From JAFKFI01 sp963795435 (GTDB lineage: Bacteria > Pseudomonadota > Alphaproteobacteria > Acetobacterales > Acetobacteraceae), in assembly GCA_963795435.1 (NCBI GenBank), contig CAWCHV010000007.1, positions 2,589,271 to 2,653,270 of the forward strand: a stretch of DNA of 64,000 bases, given 5' to 3'. The position numbers and the translations under genes were made by a program. The notes beneath the pieces are model-generated. The model was not told where the DNA came from, searched no databases, and worked only from the letters and a program-made list of their open reading frames with translations. This document shows, one piece after another, positions 52,603 to 60,200 of the stretch. Position 1 is the stretch's first letter. Each line of letters opens with the position of its first letter.

Positions 52603-54047
52603 TTGTTTCCCCCGCTTTCGTGCTCGCCGGTCTGGTCGCGGTGACGCCGTTCCTTGCCGCCGGCGTGCTCGCCGCCGTGCCGTCCTGGCGCGCCGGCGCG
52701 TGGATCAACTGCGCCGCCTCGGCACTCACCTTGGCACTCGCCTGCACGCTGCCGTGGTGCGTCGGCACCGTCGGCCCGCTGCTGCTGGTCGATCCGCTGG
52801 CCGCGCACATCGCGCTGCTGACCGCGTTCATCGGGATGACGACGTCGTGGTTCAGCGTCGGCTACGTGCGGGCGGAGATCGCGGCGCGGCGGCTCAACCG
52901 GCGGCGGCTGCGGCTCTATCACGCGATGTACCAATGCTTCGTCGGCGGGATGCTGCTGGCGCTGCTGTCGAACAATCTCGGCGTCACCTGGGTGGCGATG
53001 GAGGCGGCGACCATCGCGGCGGTGCTCGTGGTGGGCCTGCCACGCACCGCCGAGGCGGTCGAGGCCTCGTGGAAATACTTCATTGTTTGCGGCGTCGGCA
53101 TAGCGCTGGCGCTGTTCGGCACCGTCGTCCTCTATCTCGCGGCGCTGCCGGCGCTTGGCCCAGGCATGGCGGCGATGAGCTGGAGCGGGCTGCTCGCCTC
53201 GGCACCGCGCTGCGACGCGCCGGTGCTGAACCTCGCCTTCGTGTTCCTGCTGCTCGGCTACGGCACCAAGGCGGCGCTGGCGCCGCTGCATTCCTGGATG
53301 CCCGACGCGCACGCCGAGGGGCCGACGCCGGTGTCCGCCGTGCTCGCCGGCTCCATCCTCAACGTGGCGCTGTTCGTCATCCTGCGCCTGCGCGGCGTAC
53401 TGGCGGCCAATGCCGACGCCATCGACCCCGGGCCGCCGATCATGGCGCTGGGCTTGCTCTCGGTGCTGCTCGCCGCCTTCAGCCTGTGGCGGCGGCGCGA
53501 CGTGAAGCGGTTCTTTGCCTTCTCCACCATCGAGCAGAGCGGCGTGGCCGCCTTCGCGTTCGGCCTCGGCGGGCCGGCGGCGATGTTCGCGGGGCTGCTG
53601 CACATGACGTTGCACACGCTCACCAAGGCGTCGATCTTCCAGTGCGTCGGGCGCGCAGCGCAACTCAAGCGCGGGCAGCGTTTCGCCGACATCACCGGCC
53701 TGCTGGCGACGCAGCGGCTGCTCGGGCTCACCCTCGCCGCCGGCATCGTCGCGGTGGCGGCGCTGCCGCCGTTCGGCCTGTTCAGCAGCGAGTTTCTGAT
53801 AGTGACGGCGACGATGCGCGGTGCGCCGCTGCTTGCCATCCCGCTCGGCATCGGGCTCGTGGTGGGGGCGTGGGCGGTGATCGCGCGGCTGCAATCGCTG
53901 TGTCTCGGGCCGCCGACGCCGGATATCGGACCGGCGCCGACCGCGCTGGCCCTCGCGCCGACCTGGCTGCAACTCGCCCTCGTGCTCGCCCTCGGCCTGG
54001 CGATGCCGGCCGTCGTGACCGACTGGCTCGCGAGCGCCGTTCGATGA
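52599..54047 (+). CDS. hyfF: HyfF-like (NuoL/M/N-type) membrane subunit
   Basis: A 482-aa, ~13-helix antiporter-type protein. Signature segments: NLGVTWVAMEAATIAAVLVV, LGYGTKAALAPLHSWMPDAH, EGPTPVSAVLAGSILNVALF, FFAFSTIEQSGVAAFAFGLG and HMTLHTLTKASIFQCVGRAA. ATG 52599 overlaps the hyfE stop (ATGA). This is the second proton-translocating subunit of the complex besides HyfB. Confidence 0.92.
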   Translation: MIVSPAFVLAGLVAVTPFLAAGVLAAVPSWRAGAWINCAASALTLALACTLPWCVGTVGPLLLVDPLAAHIALLTAFIGMTTSWFSVGYVRAEIAARRLNRRRLRLYHAMYQCFVGGMLLALLSNNLGVTWVAMEAATIAAVLVVGLPRTAEAVEASWKYFIVCGVGIALALFGTVVLYLAALPALGPGMAAMSWSGLLASAPRCDAPVLNLAFVFLLLGYGTKAALAPLHSWMPDAHAEGPTPVSAVLAGSILNVALFVILRLRGVLAANADAIDPGPPIMALGLLSVLLAAFSLWRRRDVKRFFAFSTIEQSGVAAFAFGLGGPAAMFAGLLHMTLHTLTKASIFQCVGRAAQLKRGQRFADITGLLATQRLLGLTLAAGIVAVAALPPFGLFSSEFLIVTATMRGAPLLAIPLGIGLVVGAWAVIARLQSLCLGPPTPDIGPAPTALALAPTWLQLALVLALGLAMPAVVTDWLASAVR

Positions 54048-55552
54048 CCGCCGCCGACCTGATCCGCTCGGGACCGGCCGAGCCGTGCCGCCCCTGGCCG
54101 CGTCACGTGCTGGACGCCGACAGGTGGGGCGCGATGGCGGCGGCGCTGGGCGACGATCCGAGCCTGGACCTGATCGCGCTGTGGGCCGACACGGCCAGCG
54201 CGCACGCGCTGTTCCTCGACCGGGCGGCGGGCGAGGTGCTGCCGGTCTCGACCCTGGTGACGGCGGGCACCTACCCGGCGCTGTCGCCGCATCGCCCGGG
54301 GGCGGCGTGGTTCGAGCGGATGGTGGCCGATCTGTGGGGCCATGCGGCGCAGGGCGGGCGCGACGCGCGGCCGTGGCTCGATCATGGGCGCTGGGGCCAC
54401 ACGCAGCCGATGGCGCTGCGGCCGGGTCCGCCGGCCGGCGGCGCGCCCGAGCCGCCGGAGTTCCTGCTCGCCGAGGGCGATGATCTGCACCAGCTCGCGG
54501 TCGGGCCGATCCACGCCGGCATCATCGAGCCGGGGCATTTCCGCTTCACCGCGCAGGGCGAGACGATCGTGCGGCTGGAGACGCGGCTCGGCTACGCGCA
54601 CAAGGGCACGCTTACCCTGATGCGCGGCAAGTCGCCGCGCGCCGCCGCCCGCTTCGCGGCCCGATTGTCGGGCGACTCCACGGTCGCGCACGCCATCGCC
54701 TTCGCGCACGCCGCCGAGGCCGCGCTGGAGACCGCGCCGCCGCCGCGCGCCCAGGCACTGCGCGCCGTGATGGCGGAGCTGGAGCGGATCGCCAACCACC
54801 TCGGCGACGCCGGCGGCATCTGCAACGACGCGAGCTTCGCCTTCGCCCTCGCGCGTTTCGGCTTCCATCGCGAGGCGGTGCTGCGCGCCGCTGGCGTCGC
54901 GTTCGGCCACCGGCTGATGATGGATTGCGTGGTGCCTGGAGGCGTCGCGGCGGATATCGCGCCCGGCGGGACGGAGGCGGTGCTGCGCGCGCTGGCCGGC
55001 GTGGCGGCCGAGCTGCCCGACCTCGCGCGCGTCTACGCCGACTACGCCAGCCTCGCCGACCGGGTGATCGGCACCGGCACCGTCGCCCCGGCTCTGGCGC
55101 GGCATTTCGCGGCGGGCGGCTATGTCGGCCGCGCGTCGGGGCGCGATTTCGACGCGCGGCGATTTCCCGGCTACCCGCCCTATCCCGGTCTAGGCCTGAC
55201 CGTCCCGGTGATGACGGAAGGCGACGTCGACGCTCGCGTGCGGGTCCGGCTGGCGGAGATCGCCGAGAGCATCCGCCTGCTCCGCGCGCTGCTGGCCGGG
55301 CTGCCCGAGGGGGAAGTCGCGGTGCCGCTGCCGTCCGCGAGCGGCGAGGGGATCGGCGTCGCCGAGGGGTTTCGCGGCGACATCTGGCACTGGCTGCGGC
55401 TCGACAACGGCCAGATCGCCAGCGCTTTCCCGCGCGACCCGAGCTGGGCGCAATGGCCGCTGGTCGAGGCCGCCGCGCACGGCATCGTCGTCGCCGATTT
55501 CCCCCTGGTGAACCGCTCGTTCAACTGCTCGTACTCGGGGGTCGATCTCTGA
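54044..55552 (+). CDS. hyfG: HyfG-like large subunit without NiFe cysteines
   Basis: A 502-aa fusion of a NuoC-like N-terminal part and a NuoD/hydrogenase-large-subunit-like part. Family features: GPIHAGIIEPGHFRFTAQGE, LGYAHKG, ELERIANHLGDAGGICNDAS. At the first NiFe motif, where hydrogenases have RxCGxC, it reads AARLSGDSTVAHA, and at the C-terminus, where they have DPCxxC, it reads NRSFNCSYSGVDL. Three of the four NiFe-binding cysteines are thus absent, so it should not be a hydrogenase. This matches energy-converting-hydrogenase-related (Ehr) complexes. ATG 54044 overlaps hyfF (ATGA). Confidence 0.9.
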   Translation: MTAADLIRSGPAEPCRPWPRHVLDADRWGAMAAALGDDPSLDLIALWADTASAHALFLDRAAGEVLPVSTLVTAGTYPALSPHRPGAAWFERMVADLWGHAAQGGRDARPWLDHGRWGHTQPMALRPGPPAGGAPEPPEFLLAEGDDLHQLAVGPIHAGIIEPGHFRFTAQGETIVRLETRLGYAHKGTLTLMRGKSPRAAARFAARLSGDSTVAHAIAFAHAAEAALETAPPPRAQALRAVMAELERIANHLGDAGGICNDASFAFALARFGFHREAVLRAAGVAFGHRLMMDCVVPGGVAADIAPGGTEAVLRALAGVAAELPDLARVYADYASLADRVIGTGTVAPALARHFAAGGYVGRASGRDFDARRFPGYPPYPGLGLTVPVMTEGDVDARVRVRLAEIAESIRLLRALLAGLPEGEVAVPLPSASGEGIGVAEGFRGDIWHWLRLDNGQIASAFPRDPSWAQWPLVEAAAHGIVVADFPLVNRSFNCSYSGVDL

Positions 55553-56073
55553 TGGTGTGGCGCCGCATCGCCCGCTCGCTGCGCGACGGCCCGGCGACCG
55601 ACCGCACCGGAAAGCCGCCCGACGACACCGTGCAGTCGCTCGCCGCGGCGCTGGAGGCGGCGGCGCAGCGGCGGCTCGGACGCAGCCTGGCGATCCGGCA
55701 CGTCGATGCGGGGAGCTGCAACGGCTGCGAGCTGGAGCTCCATGCGCTCGGCGGGATCGTCTACGATTTGGAGCGGTTCGGGCTTCGCTTCGTGGCCAGC
55801 CCGCGTCACGCCGACGTGCTGCTGGTGACGGGGCCGCTGACGCGCAATCTGCGCGAGGCGCTGGAGCGGACGTGGGAGGCGACGCCGGACCCGAAATGGG
55901 TGGTCGCCATCGGCGACTGCGCGGTGGATGGCGGCGTGTTCAAGGGCAGCTACGCCGTGCTCGGCGGCACCGCCGCGGCGGTGCCCGTCAGCCTGGTGAT
56001 CGGCGGCTGCCCGCCCACCCCGGCGCAAGTGCTCAGCGGGTTGCGCGCGCTATTAGAGGCGAATGCCGGATAG
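55552..56073 (+). CDS. hyfI: HyfI-like [4Fe-4S] small subunit (NuoB-type)
   Basis: A 173-aa protein of the NuoB/HyfI/HycG family. N2-type cluster cysteines are present: C-x2-C in DAGSCNGCELELHALGG, one in AIGDCAVDGGVF and one in VIGGCPPTPAQVL. The start overlaps the large-subunit stop by 1 bp. It is the terminal gene of the operon; no HyfH/NuoI ferredoxin-like subunit and no hyp maturation gene accompany it, so the electron donor and the catalytic reaction of the complex remain unknown. Confidence 0.92.
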   Translation: MVWRRIARSLRDGPATDRTGKPPDDTVQSLAAALEAAAQRRLGRSLAIRHVDAGSCNGCELELHALGGIVYDLERFGLRFVASPRHADVLLVTGPLTRNLREALERTWEATPDPKWVVAIGDCAVDGGVFKGSYAVLGGTAAAVPVSLVIGGCPPTPAQVLSGLRALLEANAG

Positions 56074-56108
56074 CGCGGCAGCCGATCGACCGTCGTCTGA
56101 TATTTTCA

Positions 56109-56205
56109 CCGTCATGCCCGTGCTTGGCACGGGCATCCACGGCTTTGCGGGTGCTCAAGGAAGTCGTGGATGGCCGGCCGTCGCGCCGTCGCCGGCCATG
56201 ATGGA
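56109..56205. repeat. Dispersed GTCATG-hairpin repeat, copy 2
   Basis: CCGTC then a perfect 10-bp stem ATGCCCGTGC (56114-56123) and GCACGGGCAT (56127-56136) with a 3-nt loop, followed by CCACGGC. Farther right come CGTGGATGG and GGCCGGCCGTCGCG with GCCGGCCATGATGG, which pair with the left part. It follows the hyf-like operon; the same skeleton occurs at 48824 in front of it. Confidence 0.75.
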
Positions 56206-56415
56206 TCAGCCGGTGGTGCTGACCTTGGTGCTCTTGTGCTTGTGGGACGATTTGGAGGCGTGGTGCTTCTTCTTGCCGTGATGCGGGGTGGCGGCGGGCG
56301 CATCTTCGGTCGCCGCGCGCGCGACGGTCGCCGAAAGGCCGGTCGCGGAGAGGATGGCGGCGGCCGGGACGATCAGGCCAAGCTTGCCGAGCAGGATTCG
56401 ACGCGAAATGCTCAC
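56206..56415 (-). CDS. Exported small His/Lys-rich peptide
   Basis: A 69-aa protein beginning MSISRRILLGKLGL with a Tat-like twin-Arg followed by a hydrophobic segment (IVPAAAILSATGLSATVARA) and a very basic tail with HHGKKKHHASKSSHKHKS. The tail would be periplasmic if exported. It may bind metals, nucleic acid or LPS; no family was recognised. Confidence 0.6.
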   Translation of the reverse strand: MSISRRILLGKLGLIVPAAAILSATGLSATVARAATEDAPAATPHHGKKKHHASKSSHKHKSTKVSTTG

Positions 56416-56561
56416 GATTGGGGCTCCGGGAACGCTGGGTTGGGGGTGGCGGGTTGACGGGCTAAAGGGTCAGACGACAGGCGAGGACGCGGACCTAATC
56501 GTCTGGCCCGATCATCATGTCCCCGTCCGAGTCGAGCAAGCCAATTCGCGCGTGGATTGTC

Positions 56562-56984
56562 TCAGATCAGGCACAACGCAACCAGCTCGCGCCGCAGCGA
56601 GGCCGGCAGGTCCGCTCCGCCCTGCGGCTCGGGCATGGCGTCGAGGTCGACGGGGGCGTCGGCCGCGGCGAGGTAGCGCCAGCCCTGGAACGGCTTCATC
56701 GGCCGCCCCGCGACGCTCACCAAGGCCGGGTCGAGGATCAGCCCGCTGCACCGGCTGCCGTCCTCCCAATGGTCCTCGACGATATCCGTGATGCGCTGAC
56801 GCACCAGCACCGCGCCGCTCACCACCCAGTATATCGAGCCGCCGTCGACCACCTCGGCGGCGCGGCGCGGGCGGTTGCGGGTGCGGTGGCGCAGTGGCGG
56901 CTGGCGTGCCACCCGCTCCGCCTGGAGGGCGCGAAGGTGCTCGACGTCCCGCACGCCGACCGCGAGCTTGACCAGATGCAGCAT
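56562..56984 (-). CDS. DUF1489 family protein
   Basis: A 140-aa alphaproteobacterial protein of unknown function. Opening LHLVKLAVGVRDVEHLRALQ, central RHRTRNRPRRAAEVVDGGSI and IYWVVSGAVLVRQRITDI, and end GWRYLAAADAPVDL are the family's conserved parts. It starts at ATG 56984. No operon partner. Confidence 0.88.
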   Translation of the reverse strand: MLHLVKLAVGVRDVEHLRALQAERVARQPPLRHRTRNRPRRAAEVVDGGSIYWVVSGAVLVRQRITDIVEDHWEDGSRCSGLILDPALVSVAGRPMKPFQGWRYLAAADAPVDLDAMPEPQGGADLPASLRRELVALCLI

Positions 56985-57056
56985 GGCGCGACCGATGTGG
57001 CAGGTCGCGCGGCGGAAGTGAAGAGCGAGCCTCGGTCGGGAGCTGGCCGGCGAGAG

Positions 57057-58793
57057 CTAGCCCGGTGGGCATTCCAGTCGCGTGAGCCTGCCCTCGGGTT
57101 CGGCGGGGCCGAGCAAGAAGCTGTAGCCGGGCACGCCGGGCCAGAGCCGGCAGGCGCGGGCCAGCGCGTTCGGCGTGTCGGCCCGGGCGAACAGCACGCG
57201 CCCGCGCAAGGCGGGGTCCGCCAGATCGGGGCCGTTGCGCATGAAATCCTGCGCGCGGTGGATGTTGCGGCGGTTGAAGCGGGCGTCGAACCCGCTCGGG
57301 AAATCGCCCACCAGCACGAAGGCCTGCTTGCCGGGCAGGGTGGCCGCGAGCCGGAACGGCGCGGCGCGCTCGGCCATCAGGCGGGCGTGGAGACCCACCT
57401 GCGCCGGCAGCATGGCGAGCTGCGCCGGGACGAGCAGCACCAGCAGGGCGACGAGCCGCGTGCGCCCCGGCTCGAGCGACAAGGCGATGTCGCGCGCCAC
57501 GGTCAGGTGCATCACCACGAACCCGTCGAACCAGTAGCGCGGCCCCATCTGCCAGCCGCCGTAGTCGGGGAACACCAGGAACAGGGCGACGGCCGCCGGC
57601 GGGATCGCGTCGTAGAACGCCAGCGTGCGGCGCCGCACGCCGCGCAGCAACGCCCAGACATACAGTGCGGGGATGACCAGCGTGGTGGTGTCGGCGAGGT
57701 CGCTCACGCGCCAGGCGGTCTGCGCGAGTGCGCGCCAGTGCCCTGCATCCGGCTCCACTCCGGCGAGCCCGCCCGCGCCGATGGTGAGATTGCCGCCCCA
57801 GACGGTCGGCGGCATCAGCGGATTGCCGGTCACCGCGAGATTGTAGAGCGCGAAGGCGAGCACGAACGGCGCGGCGCCCGCCGCATAGGCGGCCAGCGCC
57901 CGCACCCTTGCCGGACGCGCCGCCCAGGCGCAGAACAGGCCGCTCCCGGCGACCAGCAGGCTGTCGATCCGGCACAGCAGCAGGGCGCCCAGGCACGCGC
58001 CCGCGAGTCCGAGCCAGCGCCGGTCCCGCCGGCGGTCCGCCTCGATCTGCGCGAGCACCGCGCCAGTCGCGAACAGGGCGCTGGCGCAATGCGAGAAATA
58101 GGTGGCCGCGTTCAGCAGCACGAAGGGCGATGCGGCGCAGGCCAGCACGGTCCAGGCGGCGACCTCCGCCGTCATTCCCGCCGGGGCCGCCACGCGCCGC
58201 GCGGCGCGGGCGAGCAGGCCGAGCATCCCGAGCGCCGAGGCTGGCGCGGCGAGCCAGGCCGGCAGCCCGACGCAGCCGAACGCGGCCAGGATCGCCGGCC
58301 AGGCAGGCAGGTATTGGCTCGCCCAGCGTCCGTCGCGGGCGATAACGTAGACCTGCTTCACCAGCCCAGGGTCCGCCGGGATGGCGTTGGTCGCCCGGCC
58401 GCGCAGGAACGTCTCGGCGGCGAACAGGAACCCGTACTCGTCGGCCGAGTTGGCGAACCCGCCGAAGGCGAACCGCGCGATCAGCGCCGCGACGACGGCG
58501 CAGCCGATACAGCCCAGCGCCACCGCCCAGTCAGGGCAGCCGGCCAAACGCCGCAGCCCGCCGGAGGGCATCGACAGCGCCGCCGCGGCGATCATCGCCG
58601 ACACCGCCAGGCCCGCGGCCAGCCGGCACGCCGTCTCGGGCGCCGGCCAATCGTGCCATCGCGCCGCCGCCGACAGGATCGCGATGCCGCCCGCGAGGCC
58701 GCCGATCAGGGCGACCGCCAGCCCCGGCGCGATCCGCCAGCGCAGGTGACACGCGAGCGGGACGAGGCTCGGTCGGGCGCTCAGGGTGCTCAT
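57057..58793 (-). CDS. Multi-spanning GT-C-like glycosyltransferase/membrane protein
   Basis: About 578 aa with ~11 hydrophobic helices in the first ~430 residues and a C-terminal soluble part. The first periplasmic loop has NSADEYGFLFAAETFLRGRA, resembling the acidic catalytic loop of GT-C lipid-linked-sugar transferases (ArnT/PMT-like); YFSHCASALFATGAVLAQIE and LLCRIDSLLVAGSGL are other typical segments. ATG 58793 chosen; ATG 58811 is also possible. It would add a sugar from a polyprenyl carrier to lipid or protein, but the acceptor is unknown. Confidence 0.75.
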   Translation of the reverse strand: MSTLSARPSLVPLACHLRWRIAPGLAVALIGGLAGGIAILSAAARWHDWPAPETACRLAAGLAVSAMIAAAALSMPSGGLRRLAGCPDWAVALGCIGCAVVAALIARFAFGGFANSADEYGFLFAAETFLRGRATNAIPADPGLVKQVYVIARDGRWASQYLPAWPAILAAFGCVGLPAWLAAPASALGMLGLLARAARRVAAPAGMTAEVAAWTVLACAASPFVLLNAATYFSHCASALFATGAVLAQIEADRRRDRRWLGLAGACLGALLLCRIDSLLVAGSGLFCAWAARPARVRALAAYAAGAAPFVLAFALYNLAVTGNPLMPPTVWGGNLTIGAGGLAGVEPDAGHWRALAQTAWRVSDLADTTTLVIPALYVWALLRGVRRRTLAFYDAIPPAAVALFLVFPDYGGWQMGPRYWFDGFVVMHLTVARDIALSLEPGRTRLVALLVLLVPAQLAMLPAQVGLHARLMAERAAPFRLAATLPGKQAFVLVGDFPSGFDARFNRRNIHRAQDFMRNGPDLADPALRGRVLFARADTPNALARACRLWPGVPGYSFLLGPAEPEGRLTRLECPPG

Positions 58794-58977
58794 CGAAACA
58801 GACAATAGCATGGATGCAATTCAACCATAAGGCGCAATGCGGCTCAGTTACCGGATCGCTCGCGATTTGCCGGAGGCGAGCCGACCCTTTCGGGTCCAAT
58901 CCGTTGATCTTCCGCCCCGTCTCCCGCACAGTCGGGCGTGGCGGGGCCAACCCGCGGGCAGTTGGGGAGACCTCACG

Positions 58978-60048
58978 ATGATCGGTTCGACGATCCCTTG
59001 GACAATTCCCGGGACGATCGCGCGCGCGGGCTTGGCTGCCGGTGCGCTGCTTCTCGCGGCGGGCGGCCTCATGCCGCGTCCGGCCCAGGCGCAGGGCTCC
59101 GGTTCGGCGACGATGGACGCGGTGCGCCAGCGCGGGCAGCTGATTTGCGGCGTCTCGACTGGGGTGCCGGGCTTCTCGCTGCCGGACAGCCAGGGCGTCG
59201 AGCGCGGGCTCGACGCGGATTCCTGTCGCGCCGTGGCGGCCGCCGTGCTCGGCGACCAGAACAAGGTGAAGTTCGTGCCGCTGACCACGACCAACCGCTT
59301 CACCGCGCTGCAATCCGGCGAGATCGACGCGCTGATTCGCAGCACCACCTGGACCCTCGGGCGCGAGGCCAATCTCGGGCTCTTGTTCGCTTGGGTGAAT
59401 TACTACGACGGCACCGCCTTCATGGTGAAGAAGTCGACCGGCGTGAAATCCGCCAAGGAACTCGACGGCGCCACCATCTGCGTGCAGCCCGGCACCAGCA
59501 CCGAGCTCGCGATCAACGACTATTTCCGCATCAACAAGATGAAATTCACGCCGGTGCTGATCCAGGACTACGCGGAGATCCAGAACGCCTTCTTCTCCGG
59601 CCGCTGCGACGCCTATTCGACCGACGGCTCGGGGCTCGCCACCACCCGTTTCGCCCAAGGGGCCAAGGCCGACGACTACGTCATCCTCCCCGAGGTCATC
59701 AGCAAGGAGCCGCTCGGCGCGATGGTGCGCAAGGGCGACGACAAATGGTTCGACTTGGTGCGCTGGACCTTCATCGCCATGCTCACCGCCGAGGAGGACG
59801 GGGTGACCAGCAAGAACGTCGACGAGATGCTGTCGAGCACCAACCCCGATATCCGCCGCTTGCTCGGCGTCGACGGCGACATGGGCAAGGCGCTCGGGGT
59901 CGACAACAAATGGGCCTACAACGTGATCAAGCAGGTGGGCAATTTCGGCGAGATGTGGGACCGCGACATCACCCCGATGGGCGTACCGCGCGGGCTCAAC
60001 AAGCTGTGGAACAAGGGCGGCCTGCAATACCCGCCGCCGATCCGTTGA
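58978..60048 (+). CDS. Amino-acid ABC transporter substrate-binding protein (AapJ-like)
   Basis: A 356-aa periplasmic binding protein of the general L-amino-acid (AapJ/BztA) type. The signal peptide ends APAQAQG-like (RPAQAQGSGSATMDAV). Conserved: RQRGQLICGVSTGVPGFSLP, GLDADSCRAVAAAVLGD, VPLTTTNRFTALQSGEIDAL, TWTLGREANLGL, CVQPGTSTELAINDYF and the C-terminal YPPPIR. ATG 58978 follows GGGGAGA. The permease/ATPase genes aapQMP are not adjacent, so it is an orphan or an operon fragment. A terminator hairpin follows. Confidence 0.9.
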   Translation: MIGSTIPWTIPGTIARAGLAAGALLLAAGGLMPRPAQAQGSGSATMDAVRQRGQLICGVSTGVPGFSLPDSQGVERGLDADSCRAVAAAVLGDQNKVKFVPLTTTNRFTALQSGEIDALIRSTTWTLGREANLGLLFAWVNYYDGTAFMVKKSTGVKSAKELDGATICVQPGTSTELAINDYFRINKMKFTPVLIQDYAEIQNAFFSGRCDAYSTDGSGLATTRFAQGAKADDYVILPEVISKEPLGAMVRKGDDKWFDLVRWTFIAMLTAEEDGVTSKNVDEMLSSTNPDIRRLLGVDGDMGKALGVDNKWAYNVIKQVGNFGEMWDRDITPMGVPRGLNKLWNKGGLQYPPPIR

Positions 60049-60071
60049 TCCCGACCGGCTGACCGGCGCGA

Positions 60072-60096
60072 AGCCGCCGTCCGAGGCGGCTCTTTT
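60072..60096 (+). terminator. Rho-independent-like terminator
   Basis: AGCCGCC (60072-60078), six-nucleotide loop GTCCGA, GGCGGCT (60085-60091) and then CTTTT. It ends the amino-acid binding-protein gene. Confidence 0.7.
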
Positions 60097-60200
60097 CGGC
60101 GGATCGTCTCTCAGTTAGCCGTTTGTTCACGTGCCTCGCTCAATTTCGCTCCCAGGGCGCACGAATTGCGCCGCTCATGGAACAGCGAGAGCGAGCGAAA

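Noticed and set aside
48898..56073. Functional group 4 [NiFe] hydrogenase
   Set aside because: The large subunit lacks the CxxC pairs that hold the NiFe centre, and no ferredoxin-like subunit or hyp maturation genes are seen.
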